Shown: positions 45,191-55,741 of the stretch, in pieces
Position numbering within the stretch: position 1 is the first letter of the stretch
Layout: every line of letters starts with the position of its first letter
DNA from: Micromonospora sp. NBC_01813
GTDB lineage: Bacteria; Actinomycetota; Actinomycetes; Mycobacteriales; Micromonosporaceae
Reading direction: 5' to 3'
DNA: 64,000 bases
Assembly (NCBI RefSeq): GCF_035917335.1
Contig: NZ_CP109067.1
Span: forward strand, 2,501 to 66,500
Notes under the pieces: model-generated
Databases searched by the model: none
What the model saw: only the letters and a program-made list of their open reading frames with translations
Told to the model about the DNA's origin: nothing
Position numbers and translations under genes: made by a program

Positions 45191-46240
45191 GTGATCGAAC
45201 CGCTACTTAGCGAGAAGTTGGGGGTTGTTGCCGTCGCTACGGACCGTGCGAATATGGCGGGCGTGAATCTTGCCGTGCTGCCTCCCCTCGTGCTCGTGCT
45301 GGGTGACGAGGAACTTCTGGTCACCCGCGCGGTGACCGAAGCCGCCCAGACCGCCCGAGCGGCCGACCCCGATGCCGATGTGCGCGAGTACGAGGCCGGC
45401 GTGGTGGCCGCCGGCGAGGTGGCCGAGATGCTGAGCCCGTCGCTGTTCGGGGGGCGGCGGCTGTTGATTCTGCGTAGCGGCCAGGACGCCCGCAAGGACC
45501 TGACCACCGCTCTGCTCGGCTACGCCAAACAGCCGGACCCGGAGGTGACCCTGCTGGTGACCCACGCCGGTGGGGCCAAAGGCAAGGCCTTCGCCGACGG
45601 ACTACGCGCCGCCGGTGCCACCGTGGTTCCGGCGGTCAAGCTGAAAGGCCACCGCGAACGGGTCGCCTTCGTCCGGGAGGAGTTCCGCCGCGCCGGCGGC
45701 AGGTGCGCCGAGGACGCCGCCGAGGCGCTGCTCGCGGCCGTCGGCAACGACCTGCGGGAGCTTTCCGCCGCCTGTGCCCAGCTGATGGCGGACACCGGTG
45801 GCCGGATCGACGCGCAGACCGTGGCCCGCTACTACCGGGGCCGGGCCGAAGTCAGCGGCTTCACCGTGGCGGACGCGGCGATCATCGGGGACATTCCCGG
45901 GGCGTTGGAGGCGCTTCGATGGGCACTGCACGTCGGGGTCGACGCGGTGCCGATCGCCGACGCGTTGGCCGACGGTATCCGTACGGTCGCCCGGGTCACC
46001 TCGGCCGGCCGAGGAAGCCCGTACCAGTTGGCGAGCACTCTCGGCATGCCCGCGTGGAAGATCGAGCGAGCCCAACGACAGGGCCGGGGCTGGAGTCCCG
46101 AAGGCCTGGTGGACGCGATGCACGCGGCTGCCCGGTGCAACTCCGATGTCAAAGGCGGCTCCGACGACCGTGGCTACGCCCTGGAACGGGCGGTGGTCGC
46201 GGTCGCCCAGGCACGGCGTACGGGTGGTGATCGCCGGTGA
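45191..46240 (+). CDS. holA: DNA polymerase III subunit delta
   Basis: Opens and loads the sliding clamp with the tau/delta' complex. 349 residues from the GTG at 45191. It has VLVLGDEELLVTRAVTEA, MLSPSLFGGRRLLILRSGQD, RAAGATVVPAVKLKG, LLAAVGNDLRELSAACAQLM and the domain III end YQLASTLGMPAWKIERA. The typical family start is close to ATG 45254 (AGVNLAVLPPLVLVLG), which would drop 21 residues; 45191 was kept because TATTAT stands six bases before it. Either is possible. The stop overlaps the next gene by GTGA. Confidence 0.92.
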   Translation: MIEPLLSEKLGVVAVATDRANMAGVNLAVLPPLVLVLGDEELLVTRAVTEAAQTARAADPDADVREYEAGVVAAGEVAEMLSPSLFGGRRLLILRSGQDARKDLTTALLGYAKQPDPEVTLLVTHAGGAKGKAFADGLRAAGATVVPAVKLKGHRERVAFVREEFRRAGGRCAEDAAEALLAAVGNDLRELSAACAQLMADTGGRIDAQTVARYYRGRAEVSGFTVADAAIIGDIPGALEALRWALHVGVDAVPIADALADGIRTVARVTSAGRGSPYQLASTLGMPAWKIERAQRQGRGWSPEGLVDAMHAAARCNSDVKGGSDDRGYALERAVVAVAQARRTGGDRR

Positions 46241-46848
46241 GAGCATCGGACGTCGAGTTGGTTGCCGACTGCGAGGGTGAGGAGTTCCAGCCACCGATCT
46301 ACGCCCGCGCGCTGCGGCTACGGCACGTACAGCCGAGCGGGTTGGCCTGCCTGGTGTTCTTCGAGGGCAGCTTCGTCGTCGGTGTGCCGCTGGCTCTCGC
46401 GGAGCTCATTCCCTGGTGGGGCATATTCGTGCTCCCGGTCGCCGTCGCGATCATGGTGAAGATCAACGACTTCGTCGCGGGTGTCGTGGAGCGCTCGGCC
46501 GAATTGGTGCCCGAACGCGAGCAGGAACTGTTCCGCCGTGAGGTGGTACCGGCGGTGGGACGGAGCCCGAGGCCCGTGGTCGGTGACCATCCCGGGATCG
46601 GCCGCCCCACTGCCGCATCCGCGCCCGCCGCCGGGTTCGGCCCCGGCATCCGGATCCGCCACCTCGGTGGGGCGCACCCGACGGCGACGGCGACCACCCG
46701 CGCGGCGTTGGCCGCACCTACTGTCCTACTGGAAGCGCTGCAGATCGACCCGTCCACGACCGCCGCCCTCGGGGCGCCGACCGTGCTGCTCGAGGTGGTG
46801 CAGGTCGGCTCAGCCGGTAGCGGCAAGCAGGGCGTCGGCGGCAGCTGA
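46237..46848 (+). CDS. small membrane protein of unknown function with C-terminal PTVLLE repeats
   Basis: 203 residues, translationally coupled to holA. A short N-terminal part (EFQPPIYARALRLRHVQP) is followed by two membrane segments at about 38-56 (LVFFEGSFVVGVPLALAEL) and 59-76 (PWWGIFVLPVAVAIMVKI). The C-terminal half is soluble, Pro/Ala-rich, and holds two 14-residue units, AALAAPTVLLEALQ and AALGAPTVLLEVVQ, with a 20-residue period. Not recognised as a known family. Convergent with rpsT and closed by a long palindrome. Confidence 0.75.
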   Translation: MRASDVELVADCEGEEFQPPIYARALRLRHVQPSGLACLVFFEGSFVVGVPLALAELIPWWGIFVLPVAVAIMVKINDFVAGVVERSAELVPEREQELFRREVVPAVGRSPRPVVGDHPGIGRPTAASAPAAGFGPGIRIRHLGGAHPTATATTRAALAAPTVLLEALQIDPSTTAALGAPTVLLEVVQVGSAGSGKQGVGGS

Positions 46849-46883
46849 CCCTCGCCGGGCCAGCTCGGAACCACAGGGACACG

Positions 46884-46925
46884 ACGAGGAGCAGGGCCGG
46901 TCAGCTGACCGGCCCTGCTCCTCGT
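46884..46925. terminator. 42-bp perfect palindrome, bidirectional terminator
   Basis: Two 21-bp arms meet without a loop at TCAGCTGA; every base pairs. It stands between the convergent holA operon and rpsT, and the same palindrome can terminate transcription from both sides. On the rpsT side, ACGAGGAGCAGGGCCGGTC is followed by CGTGTCCCTG, so no strong U tract is present. Confidence 0.85.
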
Positions 46926-46951
46926 TGAACTTCAGGTGGTGACCGTGCTCG

Positions 46952-47218
46952 TCAGGACGCGAGCGCCTGCAGGCGCTTGGCGATCGCCGACTTGCGGTTC
47001 GCCGCCTGGTTCTTGTGGATCACGCCTTTGCTGACCGCCTTGTCGAGCTTGCGGCTCGCCTCCCGCATCAGCGCCTGAGCCTGCTCGTTGTCGCCGGTGG
47101 AGCTGGCCTCGTTGAACTTGCGGACGGCGGTCTTCAGCGCCGACTTGACAGACTTGTTACGCAGCCGACGCTTCTCGTTCTGCCGGTTGCGCTTGATCTG
47201 GGACTTGATGTTCGCCAC
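46952..47218 (-). CDS. rpsT: 30S ribosomal protein S20 (bS20)
   Basis: 88 residues: [20 protein letters not shown] at the N-terminus and [20 protein letters not shown] near the end, canonical S20 that binds 16S helix 9/44. GTG start at 47218 with GCGAGG upstream. Lies opposite holA, the usual actinobacterial arrangement. Transcribed from a promoter about 110 bp upstream. Confidence 0.98.
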   Translation of the reverse strand: MANIKSQIKRNRQNEKRRLRNKSVKSALKTAVRKFNEASSTGDNEQAQALMREASRKLDKAVSKGVIHKNQAANRKSAIAKRLQALAS

Positions 47219-47333
47219 GCGACAGCCTCGCCCTGCTCATCCGAAATCGAAACGACCAAAATGACAACTCACCTGCGGCGCCACCCGGCCACCAGTGCAT
47301 GCTGGCGGCACGTGTCGCCACGCGCGAAAAGCC

Positions 47334-47363
47334 AGGCTACCAGTTCATCCACGCGGCGACCAA
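47334..47363 (-). promoter_or_regulatory. rpsT promoter
   Basis: On the minus strand TTGGTC (47363-47358), 18-bp spacer, TAGCCT (47339-47334). This predicts a leader of about 108 nt for rpsT. The -35 region lies inside the 3' end of the upstream phosphotransferase gene. Confidence 0.6.
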
Positions 47364-48424
47364 AACGGCCCATCCCAGCCGCGTCGCGCCGCCAGCCAGG
47401 CCAGCGCTGTCTCGCCGCTGAACCGCTGGTGCGCCTGCGCGTGCGGGGAGGCCCCGGTCGGTTCGGCGGCCGATCGGGTCAGCCAGTAGCCGGCGAGTGC
47501 GGCGAGCGCGGCGTCCAGCCCACCCGCCGGCGCGTCGGCCGACGTCGGATGGGCGGCGAACAACGCGTCGGCGTCCAGCCCGCTGGCGTACGCGGTGACC
47601 AGCAGACTCGCCGTGTCGAACCACGCGGGGCCGTGACACAACCAGGTCCAGTCGCAGATCCACGCCATGTTCGCCCGGTCGACGAGCAGATTGTCCAGCC
47701 GTAGATCCCCGTGGATCACCGCTGTGTCGAACACCAGGTCGGGCAGGGTCGCCTCCAGCGCCGCCAACTCGGGGAGCCGCTGCCGCAGGAACCGGTCCGG
47801 CCCACCCCCGGCCGCCAGCTGTGGCCGCCCACCGGTGCCCAGCTGCGGATCCGATCCACCGCCGGCCACCAGCGGCGGAAGGGCTTCTCGGCCTGCGCCG
47901 ATCTCCTGCCACCAGGCCAGGTCCGTGCGGGCCAGATCCGCCAACTGCGGCAGACCGACCCCGACCAACCCGGCCGGTGGGCGCCGCAACGCGGACGCCG
48001 CGCTGGCCCAGGCGGCCAGAGCGGCGTTGAGTTCCTCCGGCACCCACGGCAGCGCGGGCATCCGGCCGTCGACCGCGTCGAGGCAGAGCACGAAGTACCC
48101 GGCGGTGGTCAACGTCCAGCGCGGCCGGGCCGCAGGCACCGCGGGGGGCAGCTCCGCGGTCAGCGCTGCCTCCCGGGCGTACCAGTCGCTCAGATGGCGC
48201 TGCTCGACCAGCGACGCCGCCTTGACGAACACCCGCTCACCGGCGGCGGTGGTCAGCACCGCGGCGAACCCACGGGTGAACCCACCACCGGCGCTGGTCG
48301 CCCAGGTCACCGGACTGCCGAGTCGACCGGAGATCGCCGCCCGCAAGTCGGGGGGAAGATCCGCCCAGGTGGGCCGGACCGCTGTCGCGTCGTACTGGAT
48401 CGCGGGCAACCGCACTGTAGCCAC
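47345..48424 (-). CDS. aminoglycoside phosphotransferase (APH)-fold protein
   Basis: 359 residues from the GTG at 48424. The kinase-like core includes [20 protein letters not shown] (ATP-binding lobe), the Brenner motif [14 protein letters not shown] (HGD at 238-240, Asn245) and a DFG-like CDWTW (Asp258). A Gly-rich insert with repeated PQL-GGG units lies at about 181-212. Such proteins phosphorylate small molecules (choline, homoserine, sugars) as often as antibiotics, so resistance should not be assumed. Start uncertain by a few codons (a second GTG three codons on). Confidence 0.85.
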   Translation of the reverse strand: MATVRLPAIQYDATAVRPTWADLPPDLRAAISGRLGSPVTWATSAGGGFTRGFAAVLTTAAGERVFVKAASLVEQRHLSDWYAREAALTAELPPAVPAARPRWTLTTAGYFVLCLDAVDGRMPALPWVPEELNAALAAWASAASALRRPPAGLVGVGLPQLADLARTDLAWWQEIGAGREALPPLVAGGGSDPQLGTGGRPQLAAGGGPDRFLRQRLPELAALEATLPDLVFDTAVIHGDLRLDNLLVDRANMAWICDWTWLCHGPAWFDTASLLVTAYASGLDADALFAAHPTSADAPAGGLDAALAALAGYWLTRSAAEPTGASPHAQAHQRFSGETALAWLAARRGWDGPFWSPRG

Positions 48425-48590
48425 CCGTCCATCCTGCCGCGCCGACGGCGGTTCTCCGGATATCCGGCGGCGGCGATTTCCGGGGTGGGCATGGCCGCCA
48501 TCGTCGCGGCCGGGGCGTGGGAACATAGTGATCGGCCGGCGGCGACGCCAGCTGACCCGATGTCACTCCAGCCGAGCAGAACGGACCACC

Positions 48591-50473
<1,883 letters not shown>

Positions 50474-50477
<4 letters not shown>

Positions 50478-51058
50478 GCCCGCCGGACCCGGGGCAGTCG
50501 CCGCCAGGTGCGGCCCGTGGCTACGGGCCGGCGGCGGCGTACTGCCCGCGGTGCGCAGCCGCGCTGGCTGGGCCGCCGCCGACCCGCTGCGTTCGCTGTG
50601 CCTATCAGCTGTTCGACAACGCGCGACCGGCGGTCAACGTCGTCGTGCTCGACCCGGGCGGCACCCGGTTTCTGGCGATCAGGCGGGCACGACCACCGCG
50701 GGCCGGTCACTGGGAGACACCAGGCGGGTTCTGCGACGGTGCCGAACATCCGCGCGCGGCGGCGGCGCGCGAGTGTCGGGAGGAGCTGGGCGTCGAGATC
50801 GAGCTCGGCGACCTGGTCGGGCTCTACCTGGGCGAGTACGAGTTCCAGGACGAGACGCTGACGGTGCTCGAGTGCTTCTACCTGGCGACCGTACCCGGTG
50901 GCCAGCTCCGACTCGACCCCGCCGAGGCGACGGAGCTGGCCTGGTTCGCGCTGGACGACCCGCCGCCGCTGGCCTTCGCCACCATGGACGCGGCGGTACG
51001 GGACGTCGCGGCAGGAGCGAGGGCGGCATGGGACCCGGCGGGATCTTCCGGCCGGTGA
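50474..51058 (+). CDS. Nudix hydrolase with N-terminal zinc ribbon
   Basis: 194 residues. Two CxxC pairs (CPRC, CVRC) make a zinc ribbon at about 24-43, followed by a Nudix domain. The Nudix box is [20 protein letters not shown] then ELGV. NUDT/NudC-like zinc ribbons suggest NAD- or RNA-cap-related substrates, but the NudC SQPWPFPxS motif is absent, so it is not assigned. Four-base overlap with lepA indicates coupling. Confidence 0.88.
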
Positions 51059-51086
51059 GGCAGCTTTCCGTCGCCGCCGATTAATC

Positions 51087-51113
51087 GGTTTGGTTGTCGA
51101 CAGGGCCGGGAAC
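51087..51113 (+). promoter_or_regulatory. stress-sigma-like promoter of glsB-type gene
   Basis: GGTTTG (51087-51092), 15-bp spacer, GGGAAC (51108-51113), resembling the GGTTT-N14-16-GGGWA pattern of SigB/SigH-type factors. It precedes the gene by 50 bp. The match to GGGTAT is partial. Confidence 0.45.
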
Positions 51114-51162
51114 ATAGCGGTCACCAACGACAACGCGACATCTCCGACCAGGAGGAAGAACA

Positions 51163-51438
51163 ATGACTGTTGCCGGCATTATCTCCGCGCTCATCATCGG
51201 TCTCATCATCGGCGCACTCGGCCGGTTGGTCGTGCCCGGGAAGCAGAACATCCCGATCTGGCTCACGATCCTGATCGGTATCGGTGCGGCGCTGCTGGGC
51301 ACCGTGATCGCCCGGGCCGCCGGCTTCGCGACCACCTCCGGGTTCGACTGGCGGGAGTTCTTCCTGCAGGTGGTGCTCGCCGCCGTGGGTGTCGCGCTGG
51401 TGGTGGGAGTCAGCGGCCGGCGCAGCGTGAGCCGGTAG
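51163..51438 (+). CDS. GlsB/YeaQ/YmgE family stress-response membrane protein
   Basis: 91 residues with three membrane segments: ISALIIGLIIGALGRLVVPG (Gly-zipper type), IWLTILIGIGAALLGTVIAR and VLAAVGVALVVGVSG. The SD GGAGG is strong. The family (transglycosylase-associated) is induced in stress in many bacteria, and a SigB-like promoter sits upstream. Role unknown. Ends at a long inverted repeat. Confidence 0.93.
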   Translation: MTVAGIISALIIGLIIGALGRLVVPGKQNIPIWLTILIGIGAALLGTVIARAAGFATTSGFDWREFFLQVVLAAVGVALVVGVSGRRSVSR

Positions 51439-51467
51439 ACCCGGCCACGGCGACGTGCGAGCGACGG

Positions 51468-51531
51468 CAGCGGGCCCGTCGTCGGCGACTGACCTGGGCA
51501 TCCTGGTCGGCCGCGGACGACGGGCCCGCTG
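51468..51531. terminator. bidirectional terminator between glsB-type gene and PhyH gene
   Basis: Perfect 16-bp arms, CAGCGGGCCCGTCGTC at 51468-51483 and its complement at 51516-51531, around a 32-nt loop. Between two convergent genes. Confidence 0.7.
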
Positions 51532-51534
51532 GTG

Positions 51535-52437
51535 TCAGCGCAACCAGGGGACACCGCGGTCGAGTAGCCCGCGTTCCTTGAGTTCCTTGCGGAGCGGGAT
51601 CTCGTCGTCGATGTAGCCGTCCCAGTTGATGCCCCAGTAGTTCGCGGTGTGGGTGCCCTCGCCGAGAAGTTGCCGCTGCACGGGTGTGCGGTTCGCCCAC
51701 CATTGGCTCTCCTTGTCCAGTGGCATGTCGTCCAGCGGCCGGATCCATCGGTAGGTGTACCCGATGAAGAGCATCTTGCGGGCGATCGTCGACAGGTTCG
51801 TCGATCGCGAGTGCCACTGCCGCCGGTCGAAGACGAACGCGTCACCCGGGTTAGCGGTGATCTCCACGGTGCCCTCGGGATCCGGGTTGTGCACCGAGAG
51901 GTCAGTCGGGCGGTCCAGCGAGTTCCGCAGGTGGCTGCCGGGGATGACCTTGGTCGCACCGCGACCGTTCTGCGACAGGTCGGACAGCACGTAGGCAACC
52001 TTCAGCGAGAACATCGGGCGGGGCAGGTCCGGGTCCATCGTCTCCGGATCCGAGTTCTGCCGGTAGCCGTCCTGGTGCCAGCCCCAGTAGGGCTTCTCCG
52101 GCTCCAGGGCCGGGGGTGTCACGTCCAGATGGTTGTGGTGGGTGTAGATGTTCCACCCGGCCAGGCCCCACAGGTACGGGAAGGCGATCGGCTGGGTGAG
52201 CAGGTCACCGAAGAGTTCGCCGCGGTCCAGGAATCCCAGCAGGTGCAGGGTGCCGTCGGCGGTGGTGTTGCCGGCGGACTTCTCCTCGGCGTACACACGA
52301 TCGACGGCTGCCTCCAGCGCCGCCCGGTGCTCCTCGGTCAGCACATTGCGCAACAGCAGGAAGCCCTGTTCGTGGAATTCTTTTCGTTCGATGTCGTTGA
52401 TCGCCTCGTAACCAGTTCGCCCATCGTAATCGAACAC
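51535..52437 (-). CDS. phytanoyl-CoA dioxygenase (PhyH) family protein
   Basis: Fe(II)/2-oxoglutarate oxygenase of 300 residues. Iron ligands: His121 and Asp123 in WGWHQDGYRQ and His209 in RRQWHSRS, with Arg220 for 2-oxoglutarate. KVIPGSHLRNSLDRP is the usual second block. The substrate is not deducible; relatives include ectoine hydroxylases and natural-product hydroxylases. Single gene with its own GTG start and GGGGAA upstream. Confidence 0.9.
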   Translation of the reverse strand: MFDYDGRTGYEAINDIERKEFHEQGFLLLRNVLTEEHRAALEAAVDRVYAEEKSAGNTTADGTLHLLGFLDRGELFGDLLTQPIAFPYLWGLAGWNIYTHHNHLDVTPPALEPEKPYWGWHQDGYRQNSDPETMDPDLPRPMFSLKVAYVLSDLSQNGRGATKVIPGSHLRNSLDRPTDLSVHNPDPEGTVEITANPGDAFVFDRRQWHSRSTNLSTIARKMLFIGYTYRWIRPLDDMPLDKESQWWANRTPVQRQLLGEGTHTANYWGINWDGYIDDEIPLRKELKERGLLDRGVPWLR

Positions 52438-52596
52438 AGCTTCCCCGTCCGTCGAGTCGGACCGCCTCCTTCTCGGGCCCGGCGAATGGAGATCCTAGCC
52501 CGCAGATCACCAGGTTGGCTGGCCTCGCTCGTCGACATATTCAAGGTCGGCGTCAGCCGTCGGTTGACCGATGCAACCTTTTGCCCACTTGCCGTA

Positions 52597-53481
52597 TTAC
52601 GCGAACACCTCGGCGGTCACTTGCCCGGTCTCGTGGTCCTTGCCGGAAATCGACGACCAACTGCCGCCTTCCGCAGTCCATTCCTGATCGGCGAAGCTCA
52701 CCCGTTTTACGCCATGATCGGTGGCGTGCGAAACGAGCCAGTGTGCGTATCGCCAGCCGGCTTGGGCATCGGCGACCGGCACGCTGAGCGCGGGCGACTC
52801 AAGCGCCGGGAACAGGGTTTCGAGATCGCCCCAGTCCAGTCGCATGCCGTCGGTCAACGCGGTCATCGCCGCCGCGCCGCGCAGTACCGGATCACGGCTC
52901 ACCGTGCAGGCGACCGCCCCCGTCGCTTCGCCGAGCAGCGCGGCGGTCAGCACCTGTGACTCGTCGGACCACTTCTCGTACGCCTCGGGGAAGGCCGACC
53001 GCTGGACGGCCTGGGCCGCGTCGGTGACCCGCATGTCCTGCCAGCCGTCGACCCGCTCCAGCCCGGCGTAGAACGCGTTGGTGGCGTACCGGGTGTCCTG
53101 GATCTCCTCCGCCGTGCCCCAGCCCTGACTGGGTCGCTGCTGGAACAACCCGACCGAGTCCCGGTCACCGCCGGCGAGGTTGCGCAACTTGGATTCCTGG
53201 AATCCGGTGGCCAACGCCACCACCACCGCACGCGGTGGCAGCCCACGCTGGGTCCCGATGGCGGCGATCGTCGCGGCGTTCGCCATCTGCTCCGGATCCA
53301 GCGACACCCGCCGCAACTGGTCGGCACCGGCACCGGGCATGCTCTGCGGCAACTCGACCGTGCACCCCCGCGACGCCCCCGGCAGCGAGAAGTCGCCGAT
53401 CCACCGCCCCAGGCCAACCCCACCGAGTAGGGCGAGCGCCGCCAGTACCGCGATCAACCCCAGCAACGTCCGAGCCCGCAC
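52597..53481 (-). CDS. exported lysozyme-like / lytic transglycosylase-type protein
   Basis: 294 residues from the GTG at 53481, preceded by GGGGAGG at six bases. The start VRARTLLGLIAVLAALALLG provides a signal anchor. The globular domain has ALATGFQESKLRNLAGGDRD then SVGLFQQRPSQGWGTAEEIQ, the Glu-Ser and GLFQQRPSQGWG motifs of actinobacterial lysozyme-fold proteins; the Glu in FQES is a candidate acid. C-terminal half novel-looking (GWRYAHWLVSHATDHGVKRV). Likely acts on peptidoglycan outside the membrane. The GTG at 53487 is a possible alternative start. Confidence 0.82.
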   Translation of the reverse strand: MRARTLLGLIAVLAALALLGGVGLGRWIGDFSLPGASRGCTVELPQSMPGAGADQLRRVSLDPEQMANAATIAAIGTQRGLPPRAVVVALATGFQESKLRNLAGGDRDSVGLFQQRPSQGWGTAEEIQDTRYATNAFYAGLERVDGWQDMRVTDAAQAVQRSAFPEAYEKWSDESQVLTAALLGEATGAVACTVSRDPVLRGAAAMTALTDGMRLDWGDLETLFPALESPALSVPVADAQAGWRYAHWLVSHATDHGVKRVSFADQEWTAEGGSWSSISGKDHETGQVTAEVFA

Positions 53482-53585
53482 CGTCACCCTCCCCACCAAG
53501 TTACTGGGACCTTTGGTACACCAGAGACAGATGTGTCGTCCAGCCGCGGCCGTCCCGTTGCCCCGGCCAGTCCGGATACCCCCAC

Positions 53586-54413
53586 TCAGGGCATGGGTAC
53601 CCACGCTGGATCGCGCTTCTCCCGGAAGGCCCGGACACCTTCGCGGCCCTCCGCCGACAGGAAGTAGCCGGTCGAGAGCTCGCGGAGCTCCCCGACATCG
53701 GTCTGGAAGTCATCGGCCGGCACCCGGCGAATCAGCTGCTTGGCGCCAGCGAGAGCGCCCGGTGCGCCCCGCACCAGCGCGGCGCACGTCTCGGCCACGG
53801 TCGGATCCAACTCGTCGGCGGCGACCGCTGCGGTGACCAGCCCGAACCGCTCCGCCAGCGCCCCGTCGAACAGCTCCCCGGTGAGGTACAGCCGGGCGGC
53901 GGCCCGGGGCTGCAGTCTGCGGAGCACGGTGGCGGAGATCACCGCGGGCACCACACCTAGCCGGACCTCGGTGAACGCGAAGGTCGCCGCCGCGTCACAG
54001 ATCGCGATGTCGGCGGCGGCGATCAGGCCCAGGCCGCCTGCCCGCGCCGGGCCGCCGATCCGGGCGACGACCGGCTTCGGGCAGTCCCAGACCGCCGCCA
54101 GTACGTCACCGAGCATCCGGACCGGCACCTGCCGTGACGCGTACGCCGCGGCGGTCTCCGCGAGGTCGGCGCCGGAGCAGAAGACCGGCCCGGTGTGGGT
54201 CAGCACCACCACCCGTACGGCGGGATCCGCCACCGCGGCGGCCAGCCCGTCGAGAAGCTGCGTCATCAACGGGGTGGACAGCGCGTTGCGGTTGCCCGGG
54301 CTGTCCAGGGTCAAGGTGGCGATCCCGCCCGCGGTGGCGGTGCGGATCAGCGGCGCGGCACCGAGGAGATGATCGTCGGCGGGGGTGGACCTGGTGGCTT
54401 GTGGCTCATCCAT
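53586..54413 (-). CDS. enoyl-CoA hydratase/isomerase family protein
   Basis: 275 residues. Crotonase fold: LTLDSPGNRNALSTPLMTQL, VVLTHTGPVFCSGADLAE (the oxyanion-hole strand), and the second half AGGLGLIAAADIAICDA with FTEVRLGVVPAVIS. The catalytic Glu of EVRLGVVP is present; a second acidic residue at GGLGL is not conserved. Exact CoA substrate unknown. The ATG start is leaderless (TAGTGT six bases upstream on the minus strand), and faces hemW. Confidence 0.88.
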   Translation of the reverse strand: MDEPQATRSTPADDHLLGAAPLIRTATAGGIATLTLDSPGNRNALSTPLMTQLLDGLAAAVADPAVRVVVLTHTGPVFCSGADLAETAAAYASRQVPVRMLGDVLAAVWDCPKPVVARIGGPARAGGLGLIAAADIAICDAAATFAFTEVRLGVVPAVISATVLRRLQPRAAARLYLTGELFDGALAERFGLVTAAVAADELDPTVAETCAALVRGAPGALAGAKQLIRRVPADDFQTDVGELRELSTGYFLSAEGREGVRAFREKRDPAWVPMP

Positions 54414-54418
54414 GCGGG

Positions 54419-54425
54419 CACACTA
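54419..54425. promoter_or_regulatory. overlapping -10 elements of the divergent ECH and hemW genes
   Basis: Plus strand CACACT (54419-54424) lies six bases before hemW ATG 54431; minus strand TAGTGT (54425-54420) lies six bases before the ECH ATG 54413. The two -10 boxes overlap in five positions within a 17-bp intergenic gap. Confidence 0.55.
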
Positions 54426-54430
54426 ACCGC

Positions 54431-55654
54431 ATGCCTGGAGCACTACCCGCCGGTGCGCCGGTACCTGTGGACGGAGCGTTGCCGCCGTCCGCCCTCACCG
54501 CCGTCGGTCGGCACGGCTTCGGGGTGTACCTGCACGTGCCGTTCTGCGCGGCACGCTGCGGATACTGCGATTTCAACACCTACACGCCGGCGGAGCTCGG
54601 AGGCAGCGCGCCGACCGGGGAGTACGTGGAAGCGGTGTTGGCCGAGCTCGACCTCGCCGCCAAGGTGCTGGCCGACCAGCCGCCACGGCGGGTGGACACC
54701 GTCTTCGTCGGCGGCGGGACACCGAGCCTGCTGGCCGCCGACGACCTGGCCCGGCTCCTCGCCGCGATCGACGCGACCTGGGGACTGGCCCCGGACGCCG
54801 AGGTCACCACCGAGGCCAATCCCGAGTCGGTCGACCCGACGTCGTTGCGGGCGTTGCGGCAGGCCGGTTACACCAGGATCTCGCTCGGCATGCAGTCGAC
54901 GGCTTCCGGCGTACTCGCGGTGTTGGACCGTCGGCACGCACCGGGCCGGGCCGTCGCGGCCGCGCGGGAGGCGCGTGACGCCGGCTTCGCGCACGTCAAC
55001 CTCGACCTGATCTACGGTACGCCGGGGGAGTCCGCCGACGACTTCGCCGCCTCGTTGGACGCGGTCCTGGCGGCCGGGGCGGATCACGTCAGCGCGTACT
55101 CGCTGATCGTCGAGGACGGCACGCGGCTCGCAGCCCGGATGCGCCGGGGTGAGCTGCCCTACCCGGACGACGACGAGGCGGCCGACCGTTACCTTGCTGC
55201 CGAGGCGGCCCTCACCGCCGGCGGATTCGGCTGGTACGAGGTCTCCAACTGGGCGGCGTCGGAGGCCGCCCGATGCCGGCACAACCTGCTCTACTGGACC
55301 GGCGGCGACTGGTGGGGGCTCGGGCCCGGAGCACACAGCCACGTCGGTGGGGTCCGCTGGTGGAACGTCAAACACCCGACGGAGTACGCGCGGCGGCTGG
55401 CGGCCGGGCACTCGCCGGGCCATGGCCGGGAGTTGCTCACCGACGCCGAACAGTTGGTCGAGGACGTGATGCTGCGGCTGCGGTTGTCCAGCGGGCTGCC
55501 ACTGACCCGGCTGGCCGCCGAAGGTCGGGCCGCCGCCGGGCGGGCGGCCCTCGACGGGCTGCTCGACGCCACGGCGCTGGCCGCCGGGCGTGCCGTGCTC
55601 ACGTTGCGCGGCCGGCTGCTGGCCGACGCGGTCGTGCGGGATCTGCTCAGCTGA
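54431..55654 (+). CDS. hemW: HemW-type radical SAM heme-handling protein
   Basis: 407 residues. The radical SAM motif CAARCGYC has Cys39, Cys43 and Cys46 (CxxxCxxC) followed by DFNTYTP. Then comes TVFVGGGTPSLLA, ISLGMQSTASGVL, INLDLIYGTPGES-like and YEVSNWA, which together identify HemW (formerly HemN2), a heme chaperone, rather than coproporphyrinogen dehydrogenase. In actinobacteria it precedes hrcA-dnaJ, as here. ATG with -10 six bases upstream. Confidence 0.94.
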   Translation: MPGALPAGAPVPVDGALPPSALTAVGRHGFGVYLHVPFCAARCGYCDFNTYTPAELGGSAPTGEYVEAVLAELDLAAKVLADQPPRRVDTVFVGGGTPSLLAADDLARLLAAIDATWGLAPDAEVTTEANPESVDPTSLRALRQAGYTRISLGMQSTASGVLAVLDRRHAPGRAVAAAREARDAGFAHVNLDLIYGTPGESADDFAASLDAVLAAGADHVSAYSLIVEDGTRLAARMRRGELPYPDDDEAADRYLAAEAALTAGGFGWYEVSNWAASEAARCRHNLLYWTGGDWWGLGPGAHSHVGGVRWWNVKHPTEYARRLAAGHSPGHGRELLTDAEQLVEDVMLRLRLSSGLPLTRLAAEGRAAAGRAALDGLLDATALAAGRAVLTLRGRLLADAVVRDLLS

Positions 55655-55706
55655 CCTTGCTGCGGGGCCGGATCTGCCGGGGCCGGATCTGCCGGTCGGC
55701 CGGGAT

Positions 55707-55734
55707 GCCCCCGGGTCCGTCGGGACCCGGGGGC
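55707..55734. terminator. hairpin between hemW and DUF4870 gene
   Basis: Perfect 12-bp stem (GCCCCCGGGTCC) with a GTCG loop between two convergent genes. It is preceded by two copies of a 15-bp tandem repeat, GGGGCCGGATCTGCC. Confidence 0.75.
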
Positions 55735-55741
55735 GTCGGGG

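Noticed and set aside
47345-48424. Aminoglycoside resistance gene
   Set aside because: The fold is APH-like, but many such kinases act on metabolites; no residues specific to a known resistance enzyme were recognised.
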